In this document: piece after piece, positions 1 to 13,209 of the stretch | How the letters are laid out: each line of letters begins with the position of its first letter | Numbering within the stretch: position 1 is the stretch's first letter | Assembly: GCA_028023455.1 (NCBI GenBank) | Contig: JAQFVV010012446.1 | Coordinates: forward strand, 7,255,501-7,319,500 | Origin: Epiperipatus broadwayi | Lineage: Eukaryota; Onychophora; Udeonychophora; Euonychophora; Peripatidae | Length of the DNA stretch: 64,000 bases | Reading direction: 5' to 3' | Notes under the pieces: generated by a model | Database searches by the model: none | What the model was told of the DNA's origin: nothing | The model's input: the letters and a program-made list of their open reading frames with translations, nothing else | Translations under genes and position numbers: made by a program

Positions 1-480
1 TTAAATTGAAGCAATTGACAAAAGATTAAAAAAATAAAATAAAAATGTTATTAGAAAAAATCATACTTATGACAAATCATTGTAATTAACATTAATCCTA
101 CTTTTTTAAATATATACAAATATTATGTTATTAAAATACAGAATATACATTTTATTTATATTAAAGTTTGAACCGTGCATAAAGCATTTGGAAATAAGTA
201 AGAAATGATTTGGATAATAAAACCCGAGTTATGATTTATTTGTATTTCAATAAATAAGCATTAAATTATTCTTATTTAAAGTTTTAATAGGTTGCCTAGC
301 TACCATTTTCTCCTGCCTATTGTTTATTTTCTGTGATACCTTAAAAAAAAAACAATGAATCGAAAGTTCATTCACTAACAACAACAACAAAAAAAAAACA
401 TTGATATTTTTCAAAACCTTTCATAAGAAAATTTACTTCTGGATATTTGTAAGAATAGAACAACGGTTAAATTGTCGAAA

Positions 481-690
481 GCATGGAAAGATTGAAGCCT
501 ATTCATTAAAGTTTAAGGAATTGCTATCTTAATATAAGCCAAGCACTGACTGTATATATGCTTGGGAGATGATCATCTGGCCCAACTGATGAGTGCTAGC
601 TATGCATGTGGTCATGTGTATCAGTTGTTTGAGATGGTATGGAGGATGAATAAAGATTGAAAATCCTAAGTTCAAATCCCTCTATTTAAT
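481..690 (+). repeat. Dispersed repeat copy plus tRNA-like SINE head
   Basis: Positions 481-620 share a long block (for example GATTGAAGCCT, CTTAATATAAG, AACTGATGAGTGCT) with 25240-25420, so this is a dispersed repeat. Immediately after it, 620-680 resembles a tRNA promoter: an A-box-like GAGATGGTATGGAGG and a B-box-like AAGTTCAAATCCC. It is probably an old tRNA-derived SINE. No intact tRNA fold was recognised. Confidence 0.4.
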
Positions 691-878
691 CTCTCATGTA
701 TTTAATAAGTTTTTTAAAAATAAATTCTAATTAACATTAATAATTAAAAAAAAAATTGGTTTATTAATGAATATCAATGCTTTTTAAAGATTTCAACTGG
801 CAAAAAAATGCAAGCATCATATACAAATCTACTAGTAAATTTATCTAAAAAATTGATTAAAGCAGATTTGTTTCTTAC

Positions 879-1031
879 CTCCATGTGATAGTACCTTTTT
901 ATATGGCTCAATGACTTTCATATCTATTTTGTGCTGAGTGCCACCCACAGTGACTGTTCTCCAACTTCTTTCTTCTTCCAGTTCTTCCTCTGCACTCAGC
1001 TCAGGAATCTTCTCACTTACTTTAGGCTTAT
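879..1031 (-). CDS. BNIP2: BNIP2-like gene, exon entering the BCH domain
   Basis: 153-bp exon on the minus strand, from acceptor TTATTAG| to donor GGAG|GTAAGAA. After the split Asp codon it reads KPKVSEKIPELSAEEELEEE, then RSWRTVTVGGTQHKIDMKVI and EPYKKVLSHGG. The R-x-W-R-T-V-x-V-G and IDMK-IEPYKKV-SHGG strings are hallmarks of the start of the BCH domain, a CRAL-TRIO-related lipid and protein interaction module. The match is closer to BNIP2 (IEPYKKV) than to caytaxin. The domain normally continues with a Tyr-Tyr-Gly segment, and the phase-1 donor requires a downstream exon starting inside that Gly codon. No such exon occurs at 1-878, so most of the BCH domain lies off the left edge. The window therefore holds a 3' truncated gene model. 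The exon shows no stop or frameshift and strong sites, so I regard it as functional. Confidence 0.9.
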
Positions 1032-1894
1032 CTAATAACAAATAAATAAATATAATGAACAAATATTAAATAGAATTATATTTATTGTTTGAAAATTTAC
1101 TATTTCATAGTCTCGAGTAAAATCCATACGGACAACATTCTCTGTTTATTCATATGCCTCCAGAAACAGTCTCATCCTCTATCTATCATAAGCCTGAATA
1201 ATCAACAAAACTCAAAGAATATAGTGCTGTAACATGCATATTGTCAAACTGATTTTTAGCTTTTGCCGTCATCAGTAAAAATTCAAAATTGAAAATGATG
1301 CCTTTATCTATTTTTGCTACAATAGACAGATATGGCTAAGTTTATTTAGATATCCCTGAACATTTAAGATGTGCAGCATGAAAGTAATTTTAGTATACAC
1401 TCCCCCTTGAAAAATTCGAGTGGTTTTAAAAATTTATAGAGCAAAGTTCTTCAAGTTAGCATAGCTTCAATTTTCTATAAAACAAACCATTTTTTGTCAT
1501 ATCAATCTATTCTTTGGAGATCCAGCTCATGAATTATCTTAGTAACATAAGCATTATATAATTGACAAACCATAATATTATTTAAGTGCTCCTTAAAATT
1601 ATTACACGTTTATTTATATGATTTAATTCAATATGTTAAAATCATCTATTCTCATTCAAATTTGAAAATAGTATATACTTTGAGATACTAATATTTTCTC
1701 ATTTAAGAATTTTAAAACAAATTTTGAAAAAAAAAATTACAGCAGAAATTTGCTTATTCATAAATCTAGTGTCCTACACAATTTAAAACTAATACATATA
1801 TTTTAAATATTAAACTAAAAAAGATAAAACTGGGAAAATTTTATTTTTCAATTAAGATTTAAAAATGGGGGTGTTACGATTTGTTTTCTTTCTG

Positions 1895-2455
1895 AAGCTA
1901 TTTTCAAAACAGCAGCAAATTTTTTCACACAGTAGTGCCACCTAGGGTAACATGTAGTAATCAATAGATGCAACAAAGTTGGGCATCATAATCCCTATCC
2001 CATGCCTATCTATCCAATACATATCCCCAAACTAGTTTCTAGCTTACAGTTTTCATCGGTGAGGCGCTCTTCAGCACCATTTTATATCTTGTTAGTTAAC
2101 TATACATCTATGAGCCCAAACTGAAAATACAGTAATGTTTTCCATAAAAGCTTATCAATAAATCTGAATCCAGTTCAGCATCTTTACATTTTGGAGACTA
2201 GTTTTTAATAACCATAGTCATCATCACCCTTTGATTAGTAGTAAACCATTAAAATTATCATATGATCACTTTTTTCTTATGCTGGAACAAGCTGTTAAAA
2301 CTGCAGCAATTTTTTCCACAAATATTGGATAGGAAGACAATGGATAGGTATTATAATGTGCAACCTTTTAGCATTTATTGATTACTACATCTTTCACTAG
2401 GTGGCACTATTGTATGGAAAAATTTGCTATTGTTTTAACAGTTTGTGTAAGCAAA
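1895..2455. mobile_element. Fold-back MITE (family F), long inverted arms
   Basis: The left arm (about 1895-2040) and right arm (about 2320-2455) are diverged reverse complements. Both contain the AGTGCCACCTAG, TAGTAATCAAT and ATAATCCCTATCC-type blocks. The interior carries CTAGTTTCTAGCTTAC, a block found again at about 14.85, 28.85, 30.75 and 52.2-52.5 kb, so this is one copy of a dispersed non-autonomous DNA element. There is no coding capacity. Confidence 0.6.
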
Positions 2456-2754
2456 AAAAAAAAGTTGATATGTACTTTTTATCAAATGGATTTAGTATAA
2501 AAATATTGTAAAATTATATATTTCGCATACTTTTATTTATTTATTTAAAAAAAGAAAAAATCTATTTCCTCTATTGAATTTTATGATGTTATTTCTTATG
2601 CTTCAATGCATAGCAAATTGTACTCATTATTATTGTGAGTTTCCTAAATAATTATTTTATTTTGAATTATAAACATAATAAAATACAGTGGAAAAATTAT
2701 TAAATGTGATTCATAGAAAAGATAAACATAAAATACCCGGGGTGGGGGGGGAGG

Positions 2755-2995
2755 ATTTATCAGACTGAAACAGAACTGGACATATTGCTAGAAGAGAAAA
2801 TAATAGGTGAACAACTGAATCCCAAAACATTGTAGAGGCTCTAGACTAGAGACTACACGTGAGATGGATGAAATAAAGAAGTTTGCTGGTGTGGTGTAAA
2901 AAAGAGAGGCTACAGGCTAGAGAAAATGGATTAAACTTGGAGAGACCCCATCTTGCAGTAGACCGACAATATTGAAAACAATGATGATGATAAAG
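2755..2995 (+). mobile_element. RTE-like LINE, 3' fragment
   Basis: About 240 bp matching the 3' end of the RTE copies at 19.4 and 38.1 kb: the GGACATATTGCTAGAAGAG block, the GAGATGGATGAAATAA block, and the terminal AGACCCCATC...GATGATGAT tail. It is 5' truncated, contains stops, and ends in the family's short GAT-rich tail. Confidence 0.65.
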
Positions 2996-3944
2996 GTGAA
3001 AACAAAAAAACAAAACATGAATGTCCATCTGAATGGGTTTTGGATCTCACTAAAAAAAAAAAAAAGCAGCATAGGCTCATTTGGAAATTCTTCACCAATT
3101 TAAGATTTCTTGATTCTTCTCCAGGATTCAATTCGTGAGCATAGTCGGCTAATATGTAAATTACTGCAGCATGGGCTTGTAATTTGAAAGGGGTAGAATA
3201 AAGATACTTCAAATATCTGAAGATGACTACTAATAAATCAAAACTATCCTAAATAAAGCATTGTGAAAAGTGCAAATGAGAAGTGTATTTTTTTAAATAA
3301 AGATTTAATTTAATAGTCACAGTGCAATAAGAAGGGAAGAAGTTTTGGCCCTTCATATATATACAAAAAAAAAAACTTTGGTTTTTTTCTCAAGCATATA
3401 AACACAAGAAAAGAAATAAATTCATATTGTGTAATAATGTTTATTACTTACTTTTATTTCAAGTATTTCTTATTTGCTTGACTTTGGGAGATTTACGAAG
3501 AAATTGAAGGCTATTCAAAATATGAATGAATAATTAATTTACTGTTTATATGAAAATAATTGTTTCGCTGTAACATTTAATCAAAAATGCACTTTTATCA
3601 TCTCAACATCAAAAAAACATTTTTTTTTTGACAATTTAATAAACAATTGTTTGTATAATGCAGATTAAAAATATTCCTATATAAAAACAAAGACAAAAAG
3701 AATTATGAAAAAAGTAAGCCAATTTAAAAAATTTAGATGAATTATGAATCGACCCAATATTATCTGCCACTGGAATGATAACATCAGAGGAAGTGCGCTA
3801 CGATTTCTAAGAATGTAAATTAAAAATTTATAAAGTGAAAAATTAGTTTTTTAATTAAGTATACACCCTCCCTCTCTTAAAAAAACCTACATGGAAATAT
3901 AATTTAGTATTATTAATAAAATAGGACACACAACAGTCACGTTT

Positions 3945-4365
3945 TTTTAGTATTAAGTGTTTTACAGATATGAGACTTGGACATTTAATAGAAGAGCAAT
4001 ACAGAGATTTCAGACCACTCAACAAAGTAGGGAAATATATATTTTAGGATAAAGAAGTGATTGAATAAAATACATGGTTGAGAGAATGAACAGGTGTTAT
4101 CGACATATCACAAGAATTAGAGACAGATCGTATTGGGCTGGACATATTGTTAGAAGAGATGATAATAAATGGACAGTTGAAATCCTAAACTGGATTCCAA
4201 AAGAATGTAAAAGACATAAAAAGAGATCACATGCGAGATGGATGGATGAAATAAGGCAGTTTTCTGGGGTGATAAAGAGAAGAGAAGCTAGAGATAAGAG
4301 AAATTGGATTAAAGCCAGAAATACCTTCATCCTACAGCAGATCAATAATGATGATGTTATTCATA
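3945..4365 (+). mobile_element. RTE-like LINE, 3' fragment with partial C-terminal reading frame
   Basis: 5'-truncated copy of the same LINE. The 4074-4436 reading frame is the decayed C-terminal domain of the polyprotein: residues SYWAGHIVRRDDNKWTVEIL, then NWIPKECKRHKKRSHARWMD, parallel those of copies A and B. It ends in a short GATGATG tail and then runs into unrelated sequence, so the reading frame is not a host gene. Confidence 0.75.
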
Positions 4366-4819
4366 TAAGTGAAACATTCAGAGACTCCTTGCTTAAGTTA
4401 AATTTTGAAGCAGAGACTGATTCGGATGTATGGTAATCATCAAACTGATTATGAAAATATCTTTTAGCAACAGATTGCAAGAGAGGATCACAGAGCTTGA
4501 AGCAAATAATAACTAAAAGCGTATTAATTTACACATCAAGTTTCTTTGAATTTTTTTTATATTATATATTTATCAGGAAGTGTTTACGTATGACTGGTTT
4601 TACATTAAGTTACGATTTAGATAAGTAGAGTCTCTCTGCATTATTTTCTGCCAAAATTATATCTAATATATTATACTTCAGCAAATACAGTACTAGGGTA
4701 GAGACAAAATTAAGAACTCTTGAATTTTATTGGCAGTCAAACAATGCATGAATAAAGATTTATACATAAAAAATATAGTACAATAAAATAAAGATAAATA
4801 CAAACATTGCACTTTATAG

Positions 4820-4885
4820 TTTGGTGCAATGGCGGAATGGCAGAATCTGAATTTAAAGCCCATAGATTGTGATCCACCTCTGTTG
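4820..4885 (+). repeat. Possible tRNA-like SINE head
   Basis: GGTGCAATGGCGGAATGG resembles an A box and GATTGTGATCCACC a weak B box about 35 bases on. No cloverleaf was worked out and the flanks are AT-rich. This is a weak call. Confidence 0.25.
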
Positions 4886-6216
4886 TTTCTAGTGCTCAAA
4901 CTTTTTATAAACTCCTGAACAATAAGAACATTAAGTTATTATTATTTTTTTAATACAAATATATAAAAATAAGATGAATTAAGAATTACACTGTATAAAA
5001 GGCATAGTAAAATGTATTATTATTATTTACTTATATTAATAAGTTTTAATTCTGTTAAAAATCTGATGAATAGATAAAAAAATTTGCTATATAAAAAGTA
5101 CAGTTTAAATACAGTGGAGCTACAAACTCTTGTTTCTAACTACCAGAATCAAAGAAAAAAACAACAAAAATATAAATAACAAAAAAACTATTAAAATCTG
5201 CAGCGTGCAATATGCAATCATATTAAAAAAAAGAAGTTAAATTTGTAAATAAATTATACACATTATATATATTGTAATCTCTAATATTTGCTTTTTACTC
5301 GAAAGAGACACTATAGCAAGAGGTTAAAACAGAAATCTGAGGGAGAGAAGATAAAAAGCTTTTAGTTCGTGTTAAAAGATACTGTATTCTTGTAGTTGAA
5401 TATATAATAGATATTCTAATCAATGTTTATCAACAAAATGTGAGCTATTATTTGCTATATATATTTGAATGTGAGGGGGGGGGCTTTGAACAAAATATAG
5501 TGCAGTTCATAGCTCTATTATACAATATTAGTATTTATTTGAATACTATCAATGTGTTTGAACATATTTATATTACTAAAACTAACTGCATGCAATGGAT
5601 AAAATTAATAAAAAAAAAAATCAAACCCAGGAATGCCAGATGTAAATATGACTGCAAATATTATGCCTATTTCTTCTAGTAACTTTATAATTTCAAAATG
5701 TTAGTATTTTGAATATTATTGTTGCACAATTTTATTTTACACATATCTGTTATATTTTGTAAAAAATATATATACTGTTTAGTAACCGTATGAATATAAG
5801 CTATAAAGCTAGTTGGTACTCCAGAGAAAAAATAGTAATAGAAACTTTAAAATAGAGAGAGATAGTACGTTTTATTAGCAATAAAAAAGATATTTAAATT
5901 TCTTTAAGCAATATAAAAAAAGATTGCTGAAAAATAAAGGAAACTTTATTTTAAATAGATTAGTTTAAGTTTAAAAGCAATGAAGAAAGATTGCATGTAA
6001 AACTTAAAATTAGATAAAGATTGCAGGTTAAAGGAAATGCGCAAAAGATTGCTGAAAGATAAACTGAATTGTGAATTATAATGCCAGATATGCTTAATGA
6101 ATTTTATAAATATACAGAAAAAACTGTTACTTTTTAAAGTTAAACATTAAACTATTTTCAACAAATCAAACAAAGGAATAAATATCTGAATCACTAATTA
6201 CAAGAGAAAGGAATGT

Positions 6217-6890
6217 GAACATATGCAAATTAAATGCCAGATAATAATTGTTGTAAAGAAACATTAGTCTAATGAATTGCTGCTATCCTATTGTTTTTGT
6301 CTAATGGATTTTGTTGTTACCCTATTGGAATGTTAACAATGATATTAATGGATAAGAAGCGAGAGAAAAAAGTATAAATAGTGTGTTCTGAAAAGAGCAA
6401 GAGTCTTTTATGTCAGCTTTCCTTCACTGTGGTTGCTGCTTCAGAAATTAACCTAGAAAAGGCTGAGGGAAAAGTGGACCAACTTTTCTGCATTGAGAGA
6501 TGTGTTTCCAGAGTCCGTACCTCTGTAGGTGAAAGACAGCCAAACATAAAAACTTAACAGACTGCAGCAGTCTTATATTATTTGCATATGCCCGATAAGA
6601 TCTAAATAGGATTATGCATGAATAAACTGTGAGTATAAACTTTAGTTATTCTCTTAGGTCGACCATTAGTAGAGTGGAAGTACAGCTTAGTCTGAGGTTA
6701 TATTAGCATTGAGGGTTTAGAACTTAAAATAAAGGACTCAAATGATTATGATTGTAAATTAAGCAATGCTGGAACCGGTACTGAGTTAAACCGGTTAACT
6801 ATGTGTATATAATAATGTATATATATTTGTAAATAAATATTGCTTTCTTGTAGTTAATAAGTTTGTAGTAATTGTTGGTATCAGCTTTAT
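6217..6890 (+). repeat. Possible solo LTR or promoter-bearing repeat fragment
   Basis: An island of more mixed composition in AT-rich intron. It carries a TATA-box (TATAAATA, 6373-6380) and, about 450 bp later, an AATAAA signal (6832) followed by a T/G-rich stretch, the usual order inside an LTR. TGTGAAC (6217) and TACACA (about 6893) could be the TG..CA ends. No matching 5-bp flanking duplication, primer-binding site or gag/pol sequence was found, so a mundane explanation is possible. Confidence 0.25.
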
Positions 6891-7034
6891 AGTTGAATAC
6901 ACAACACTGACACAATATAAAAGCATTTAGAATTACCGAAGAACTGACTGTGTTACCATTTATTTTTAACAAGTTTCACTCATGATATGATTTTGCATAT
7001 AAATATGTAAACAAATCATGGAAAAAAAATTAAA

Positions 7035-7680
7035 TAGTCAGTTGCTTGGGAGGTCATGCAATATTCGACCTCAGAGAGTGAAAGGCTGGGATCCAATTCA
7101 GAAAGCTTTATATAATTAAATAGTTGTATGGGAGATTATGTAATGTTTGAATACAGCAAACAACAGGTTGAACCGCAAGCCAGAAACTTTTATGTAATTA
7201 AATGGTTAGGTATTTGGGAGGTCATGAAATGTTTGAGCATATGGAGTGACAAAGTGAGCTTCAGTTTATATATTTAGTTGGTTTGTTTGGAAGGCGAAGT
7301 GTCGTCGGAGCACAAGGAATGTTAGGTCAAGATTCAATCCAGGAAGTATAATTACAATGTTAGATTCTTGGAAGATCACGTAGCATTTGAGCACAGGAAA
7401 TGACAGATTCAGCTTCCACTTCCAGGAATGTTCATATAATTAGACAGTTAGTTGCTTGGGAGATCATGTAACAGGATGAATTTCAATACAGGAAACTTTA
7501 CATAATTAAGCAATTAATTGCTTGACAATGTTCAAGCACGGGAGTGGTCAGTTTGAGTTTTAATTCAAAAATCTTTTTATAATTAAACAATTAATCGCTT
7601 TGGAGGTCAAGTAATATTAAAGAATAGGGAATGACATGTTGGACTTCATTCAAATCAGGAATTTTTAGTTCATTACTCTA
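7035..7680 (+). repeat. Degenerate tandem array, unit about 80-95 bp
   Basis: About seven to eight diverged copies of a unit built from a TTGCTTGGGAGGTCATG-like block, a GAGCACAGGAATGACAGG-like block, a CAATTCAGGAA block and a TATAATTAAACAGTTA-like block. The last unit runs into TTTTTAGTTCATTACTCTAC, which on the minus strand resembles a tRNA A-box region. A single related unit lies at about 23455-23570. The array appears to derive from the body of a SINE. Confidence 0.6.
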
Positions 7681-8136
7681 CTGCTGCGTTAAAATATATA
7701 CAGCATACATATATAAATTGTATGTTTAATAAAAATGTGTCACAATTACTTTTAAAGTTCAAAACTGGAAAAAAAAAAAGAAAATATGAGATTAAAAAAT
7801 TAACTACGTGTAATTTAATGCAATAATGCTAAGAACTTAATATTATAATTGTAATTCAATTATTTCTACAGAATCATTAAAACAATTGTAAATCCATCTA
7901 CTGCAGTTATATCTCTAATAGCTTCTATGATTAAAAAAAAAAAGTGTAACCACATTTTTATTAGTAAATAAAATGTGTCTACATGTGTTCAAACATGTTT
8001 TCTATATAGCAAAATTATTGAAATCCTAAATAAATAATCTGAAAATTTTATAATTGTTTTTTGATCAGTTACCCTTGTTTATGTAATAAAGTCTTATATG
8101 CAAATTATCAATTCCTCACATGAATAATCACAATCA

Positions 8137-8432
8137 TAACATAATGTTCTTCAAATTTCAATCCTGTATTGGCCCTGCATTAATGATGTCAAGGTCCCCT
8201 TAAAAAATGCATTTGATTATCATTTTCTAACAATATCAATCAGAAAATAGTCTGGGTATATGGATATTATAGGATTACATCATTCATAACATTCCCCAAA
8301 TTTCAATACTGTAATTGATCTAAATAGACAATATCAAAGTCCCTAAAAAAAAAAAAAAAGGTTTGACTATCATTTGTCACTGCATCAAAATCCAGAAAAT
8401 TGACTGGATATATGAATATTATAGCATTAGCC
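8137..8432 (+). repeat. Two-copy direct tandem repeat, about 150 bp each
   Basis: Unit 1 (8137-8280) and unit 2 (8281-8432) share CATAACATTCCCCAAATTTCAAT-like starts, an AAAGTCCCT block, a GACTATCATTT block and end with TATATGGATATTATAGGATTA-like sequence. They are diverged, with insertion of a poly-A run in unit 2. No coding potential. Confidence 0.6.
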
Positions 8433-9309
8433 CACTTATTATTCACTGATTATATCCTGACTTACAGAAGATGATGCTGGAATGGATCGAAGAGAATTAT
8501 CATTTGTAAACAAACTTTTGAAAAACTATAAAGTTTGGCAAATGTCATTTAAAATATCTCAAGCCATGCAACGATAGCAAAAAATTCAAACCTGTTCTGT
8601 TCAGGAATACTATGAACCCTATGAAGACTTAATGACAAGGACCTAATAAGACATGTCTACTTATGTATATATTTAAAAAAAAAAAAGAATCTTCATGCTA
8701 TATATATATCAGAGACAAAGCGTCACTTTTTTAGCAATGGAAGCACACTACATAATCTTTTTTTTTTTAAATAATGTTTTTATTTTACTCGCCACAATAA
8801 TTTTTAAGTAATAGCTAATATATACATATAACATATATCTAGAAAAATCTGGAACTTTCTTATCAATATTTTTATTTTCTAAATGCTTTTAACATTCTTA
8901 AGTTTTAACTTTAACATTGTTTGAACTTCTTATTATCAACGAATAATGCAATGGTCAAACTCATTATTTGGCTTATATAAAGACAGTTCAACTGTTGACA
9001 AAAAAATTTAGTTAAAGATACTGTAGTTAAAGTCTTTGAACTTTTTAGTGAATTTTTCCATGGAAGCACTCATTCCCTTCAATACGTGAAGTCTTTGTCC
9101 CTGATATATATAGATTCACAGAAAACAACTATATATATACAGTTTATTTCAATACAATGTTAATATTAATAAACTTGATCATGTATTTTTCATTATTTCA
9201 GCTAATTTAAAATTGCATTTATATCTCTAATGCAAAAAAAAAAAATATTTAGCATATTGCATTGCATGTGTAAATAATAGTTGATAATGATTAATTAATT
9301 GTCTCGTAG

Positions 9310-9375
9310 GGTTTAATGTAGTAGTAGAATGGCAAATCTAAAAGTTAAGGATCCCTGGAATCAAGCTCAACTCTA
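9310..9375 (+). repeat. Possible tRNA-like SINE head
   Basis: GTAGTAGAATGGCAAATC resembles an A box, and GGAATCAAGCTC a degenerate B box, at roughly tRNA spacing. There are no flanking duplications that I could see. This is a weak call. Confidence 0.25.
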
Positions 9376-9739
9376 CCATTTCTAAAGCTGGAACATAGCA
9401 GATGTCCTAGATAATGAATCATTAGTATACAATTCTGAATTGTATAAAAATATTCTTGCTTAAACTGATATAATTAATGTTAATATTTTCCATTCAAAAA
9501 GGCAATAGTATGCCTGTTTGTAAAAATACAAAGAATGTCATGCAACTATTATTTAGATTTAATCATGAACAACTTTATTTCAATATGAATTATGATGTAT
9601 TTTGTTTCTAACATAAAATACTTTAAGCGTTAAGTTCTTCATATTGCTATTTCTGTAGAATACTTCATGTTCTAACTCTTGGCAATTTATTAAAGTAATC
9701 ATAATTCATTCGATCAAATATTCTTTCAAGATACAACAT

Positions 9740-10134
<395 letters not shown>

Positions 10135-11198
10135 CATTAGCTTTACTTTTTATGTATCTTTCAAAATAATTATTAAACATTCGATTACACTTCTTGATAC
10201 ATTAACATTTCTAAATCGAAATGCTCTTCAAATAAAAACAACTCTAGTATATTTATGAAAAATACCTATGTGACATTAAATCGATTATTTTAAAATATTT
10301 ATATTTTTCTGCAATAATTTTAGCTTGATAATAAACTTTATGCACAATATCTCAATAATTATACGCATTTATTTAACTCATTCTGTTGTTTTATCCGCCT
10401 GAGACATCTTATAATTCAATTTTCATCTGATCTATTTGATATTTGAATACGTATGACAATATATTTTTAAAGATAGCAAACAAATTTTACAAAAAAATTA
10501 AATTTTTAATTTTATATAAAATTCTATACTCTTTATTTCTTCACTTGTAATTTCTCGTATTACACAAAATTAAAAATTAGAAAAACATATATAATTGTTT
10601 TTTTACTTTAAAAAAATGCTTTCATTCAAAAACACATTTTCTTCAGCTTTCAAAAATAAAAGCACAGAACAATTTGAGATTCTATCAATGACACAATATT
10701 CAGCCAATCACTTTAAAGGAACATCACTTTTTTAAAATGCCAAGTGGGTGTTAGTAGAATGACATTGATAAAATTTCTAAATGTAATTGCTCCTTACTTT
10801 TATTTGTAAAAGTGAAAGAAAATTTTGTTTTTTTGTGGTGTATTTATGTGAATAAAAGCATTTCTTTAGATTTATAAATATACATTAAACAATTATGAAA
10901 CAAATCAAATGTAATTAAATCTCTAAAACGATATTTCAAACTAAGGTTTGTATACAATTTAAAAACAACAACAACATTCAATTATGCATATATTTATTTT
11001 ATAGAACGAGCAATAAAAACATGCTAGCAGTATCACCAATATCCAACGGATACATTCAATTTTGCCCCGCGTTAGTAATATTTCTATAAAATTAATTTCA
11101 CGATATAAACCACATTTAGCTATCATATTGAATAAATAAGCCTTTTCTAAAAAAATAATCTGAGATTACAGAAAATATATAATAATAAAATACATTAC

Positions 11199-11408
11199 CA
11201 TCCCAATCATCTTGTAACACAGAATCATCCAATTCCTCTAGCGTGTTTATCTCATCAGGAGTTTCTAGGTCACCAGTGGGAGACATAAGATCAATATCAC
11301 TATGTAAAGACATGCGATCTTCTTCTTTATCTCGGAAGACATCCGGAGACACTATAATTTTTTTCTTTTGTTTGCGAACGGAACTTGTAGTCAGACTTGT
11401 GGGTCTCC
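11199..11408 (-). CDS. BNIP2: BNIP2-like gene, exon with the RK-rich and TPDE acidic motifs
   Basis: 210-bp exon on the minus strand, between acceptor CTTTAG| and donor GATG|GTAATG. Translation runs from RPTSLTTSSVRKQKKK through IVSPDVFRDKEEDRMSLH and GDLETPDEINTLEELDD to LQDDWD. This order (basic RK motif, a short V/I-S-PD segment, a serine and acidic stretch, D-L-E-T-PDE, then an acidic W-D-D) is the N-terminal layout of vertebrate BNIP2 and caytaxin, as I know those families. Entry needs one base from upstream and exit leaves one base, so both splice phases are 1. The upstream (54037) and downstream (1031) exons match. The Met in the open frame upstream of RPTS lies in intron sequence and is not a start. 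BNIP2-family proteins are cytosolic scaffolds for small GTPase regulators and kinesin cargo. Which of BNIP2, ATCAY or PRUNE2 is orthologous cannot be decided here. Confidence 0.85.
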
Positions 11409-12059
11409 CTAAAGTATAAGAACAAGTATTAATGAAAAAAAAAAAAGGCAAACAAGTTTCAAATAGAAAAAATATTACGAACAAATACTTTATTATAATT
11501 TAAAGCAGTTTTAAAAACCCTATCACCAAATTACCACACTGCAAACACACCTGAGAATTTAAAATATGAGAATCTAAAAGATCCAGTAGATGGCGGCAAT
11601 ACTTCTAACTGTGAGACATCTAAAAGTACTGAGATATAGATATAATAAATGTAATCTATATTAGCTAAATAATATTAATTAATATATGCATGGGTTTGGT
11701 AAGATAATTTATAATTAAAGCGATAAACTTTTACAACAATTTATATTATCGAGAAGGAGAGTTATGGAAAAACAAATCTTATTTGTTCACAGTAAAATCA
11801 TAAAGTTTTCTGATTAATCCACATTATCGAGCAGTAAAAAGGAATGGAGAAAAAATATGATAACAAGGAAAAAATGCCCCCCTCCCCCAAGTTGCATACA
11901 GGGCCCATCTCTGAATCAATTTTTGTGTTACATAGCAATATAATTATTTAGCTATTTACCGCTAACCTTTAAAATGCAAGGATATTTGGATTATGAATTG
12001 CGATAGTATATTTCATGCCTTAACCCTTAAGGGAACATGTTAACATGCAAAAAGTTGCG

Positions 12060-12195
12060 ACTAAATGTTTGAAATGATTCAAAATGGGTATGACAATAAA
12101 TCCATGAATCTCAAAAAAGTTTTAGAGTGATTTGCAAAATTTTGTGATGGCAGAGAGAATATTAAAGACTATCGACAAAGGAACAGAATACAGTC
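12060..12195 (+). pseudogene. Mariner-type transposase relic, N-terminal HTH
   Basis: From 12086 the frame reads GYDNKSMNLKKVLE, stop, FAKFCDGRENIKDYRQRN. This follows the mariner/SETMAR-like N-terminal helix-turn-helix pattern (YG-x-x-A-L-S-x-x-x-VFEW-F-x-x-F-x-x-GR-x-x-x-x-D), with the Trp codon changed to TGA. The preceding bases encode a short MFEMIQN segment matching the same domain. Nothing downstream retains the catalytic domain. A second relic of the same domain lies at 59041-59225. Confidence 0.6.
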
Positions 12196-12904
12196 ACATT
12201 TCATGTCATAATTCATGATCCAGACAAGATAATGCCAAAAATTTTAGGAATCCTTAAGTAAATTATATGACTATATAACACATATGTTGATGCAGTGATG
12301 ATGTTGCAGGTAGCTTGAAGAGATAACCAATCACTTTTTCACCAGGATACCCTGTGTATATTTACCCAAATAATATTATTTTCTAACTTGGTTAAATTAG
12401 TAAACACAATTTTTTCATTTGCCTTTTTTACACACAAACACACACACAATTTGAAGTAATGAATTTCCATGTTCCCATCTATAATTAAATTTAATTTAGT
12501 GACTCAAAGTGCCAACGTCTAACTTTGTTCAATGCAGACAAAAATGAATTCATTTTCATTTGCAGCCAGAGATTTATTTACATAGGGAAATCAGAGTTTA
12601 CATCAATAAAGATATTTAAACAGCATTATTCAATGTGGCTTCATAGGCAGAGTTGCCAGGTACTCATTTTCTTTGTGAAAAACATAATCTCACTAGAAAT
12701 ATATAGTATTGTAATTGTACAATACTAAACAAATGGAACGTTTAGGAATGATGAATTTCCAAGAGCCACCTATGGACAGTACTTGGAAAGTTGTCACTCC
12801 AAAATATTACATCTATTTAACACTATATAATTCCAATATTATATATTGGAAAAAAAATGGTATTGCAAACTGCTGTTCAAATGTTGTAATCACAAATAAA
12901 TATT

Positions 12905-13010
12905 TAATAAAGCAAGTCATATATAGCATGACATTGCGCTCATAAGCTTGTATTTACAAAAATGTAATACAGAGAGCATACCAATAGTTCAAACAAGCTC
13001 TTAATTAATA
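12905..13010 (+). repeat. Partial copy of fold-back family F
   Basis: Shares AATAAAGCAAGTCATA and CATACCAATAGTTCAAACAA with the left arm of the fold-back at 52083-52235. Single arm only. Confidence 0.45.
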
Positions 13011-13209
13011 TACTGTAATAGTGAATAAAAAAAAAAAAAGACTAAAATAAATTTATATAAGTAGACAAAAAAAAAAAAAAAGGAGAATAATATAGAATTT
13101 GCTATAAATAGGAATGAAAAAGATTTAGTAATATTTTTTTTAATTTCAACTAAATACTAGTTGATAAAACACATAGGAAGTTTAGCTGATATGCTAAAGA
13201 GTATGCATT

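Noticed and set aside
4097-4345. Minus-strand frame of 82 codons
   Set aside because: Antisense of the RTE C-terminal fragment at 3945-4365.
7035-7680. CRISPR-like array
   Set aside because: Units diverge in repeat and spacer alike, with no constant repeat; the genome is eukaryotic.
11116-11484. Using the upstream Met as start of a 122-residue protein
   Set aside because: That Met lies in intron beyond a good splice acceptor, and the exon phase matches the 54-kb exon.
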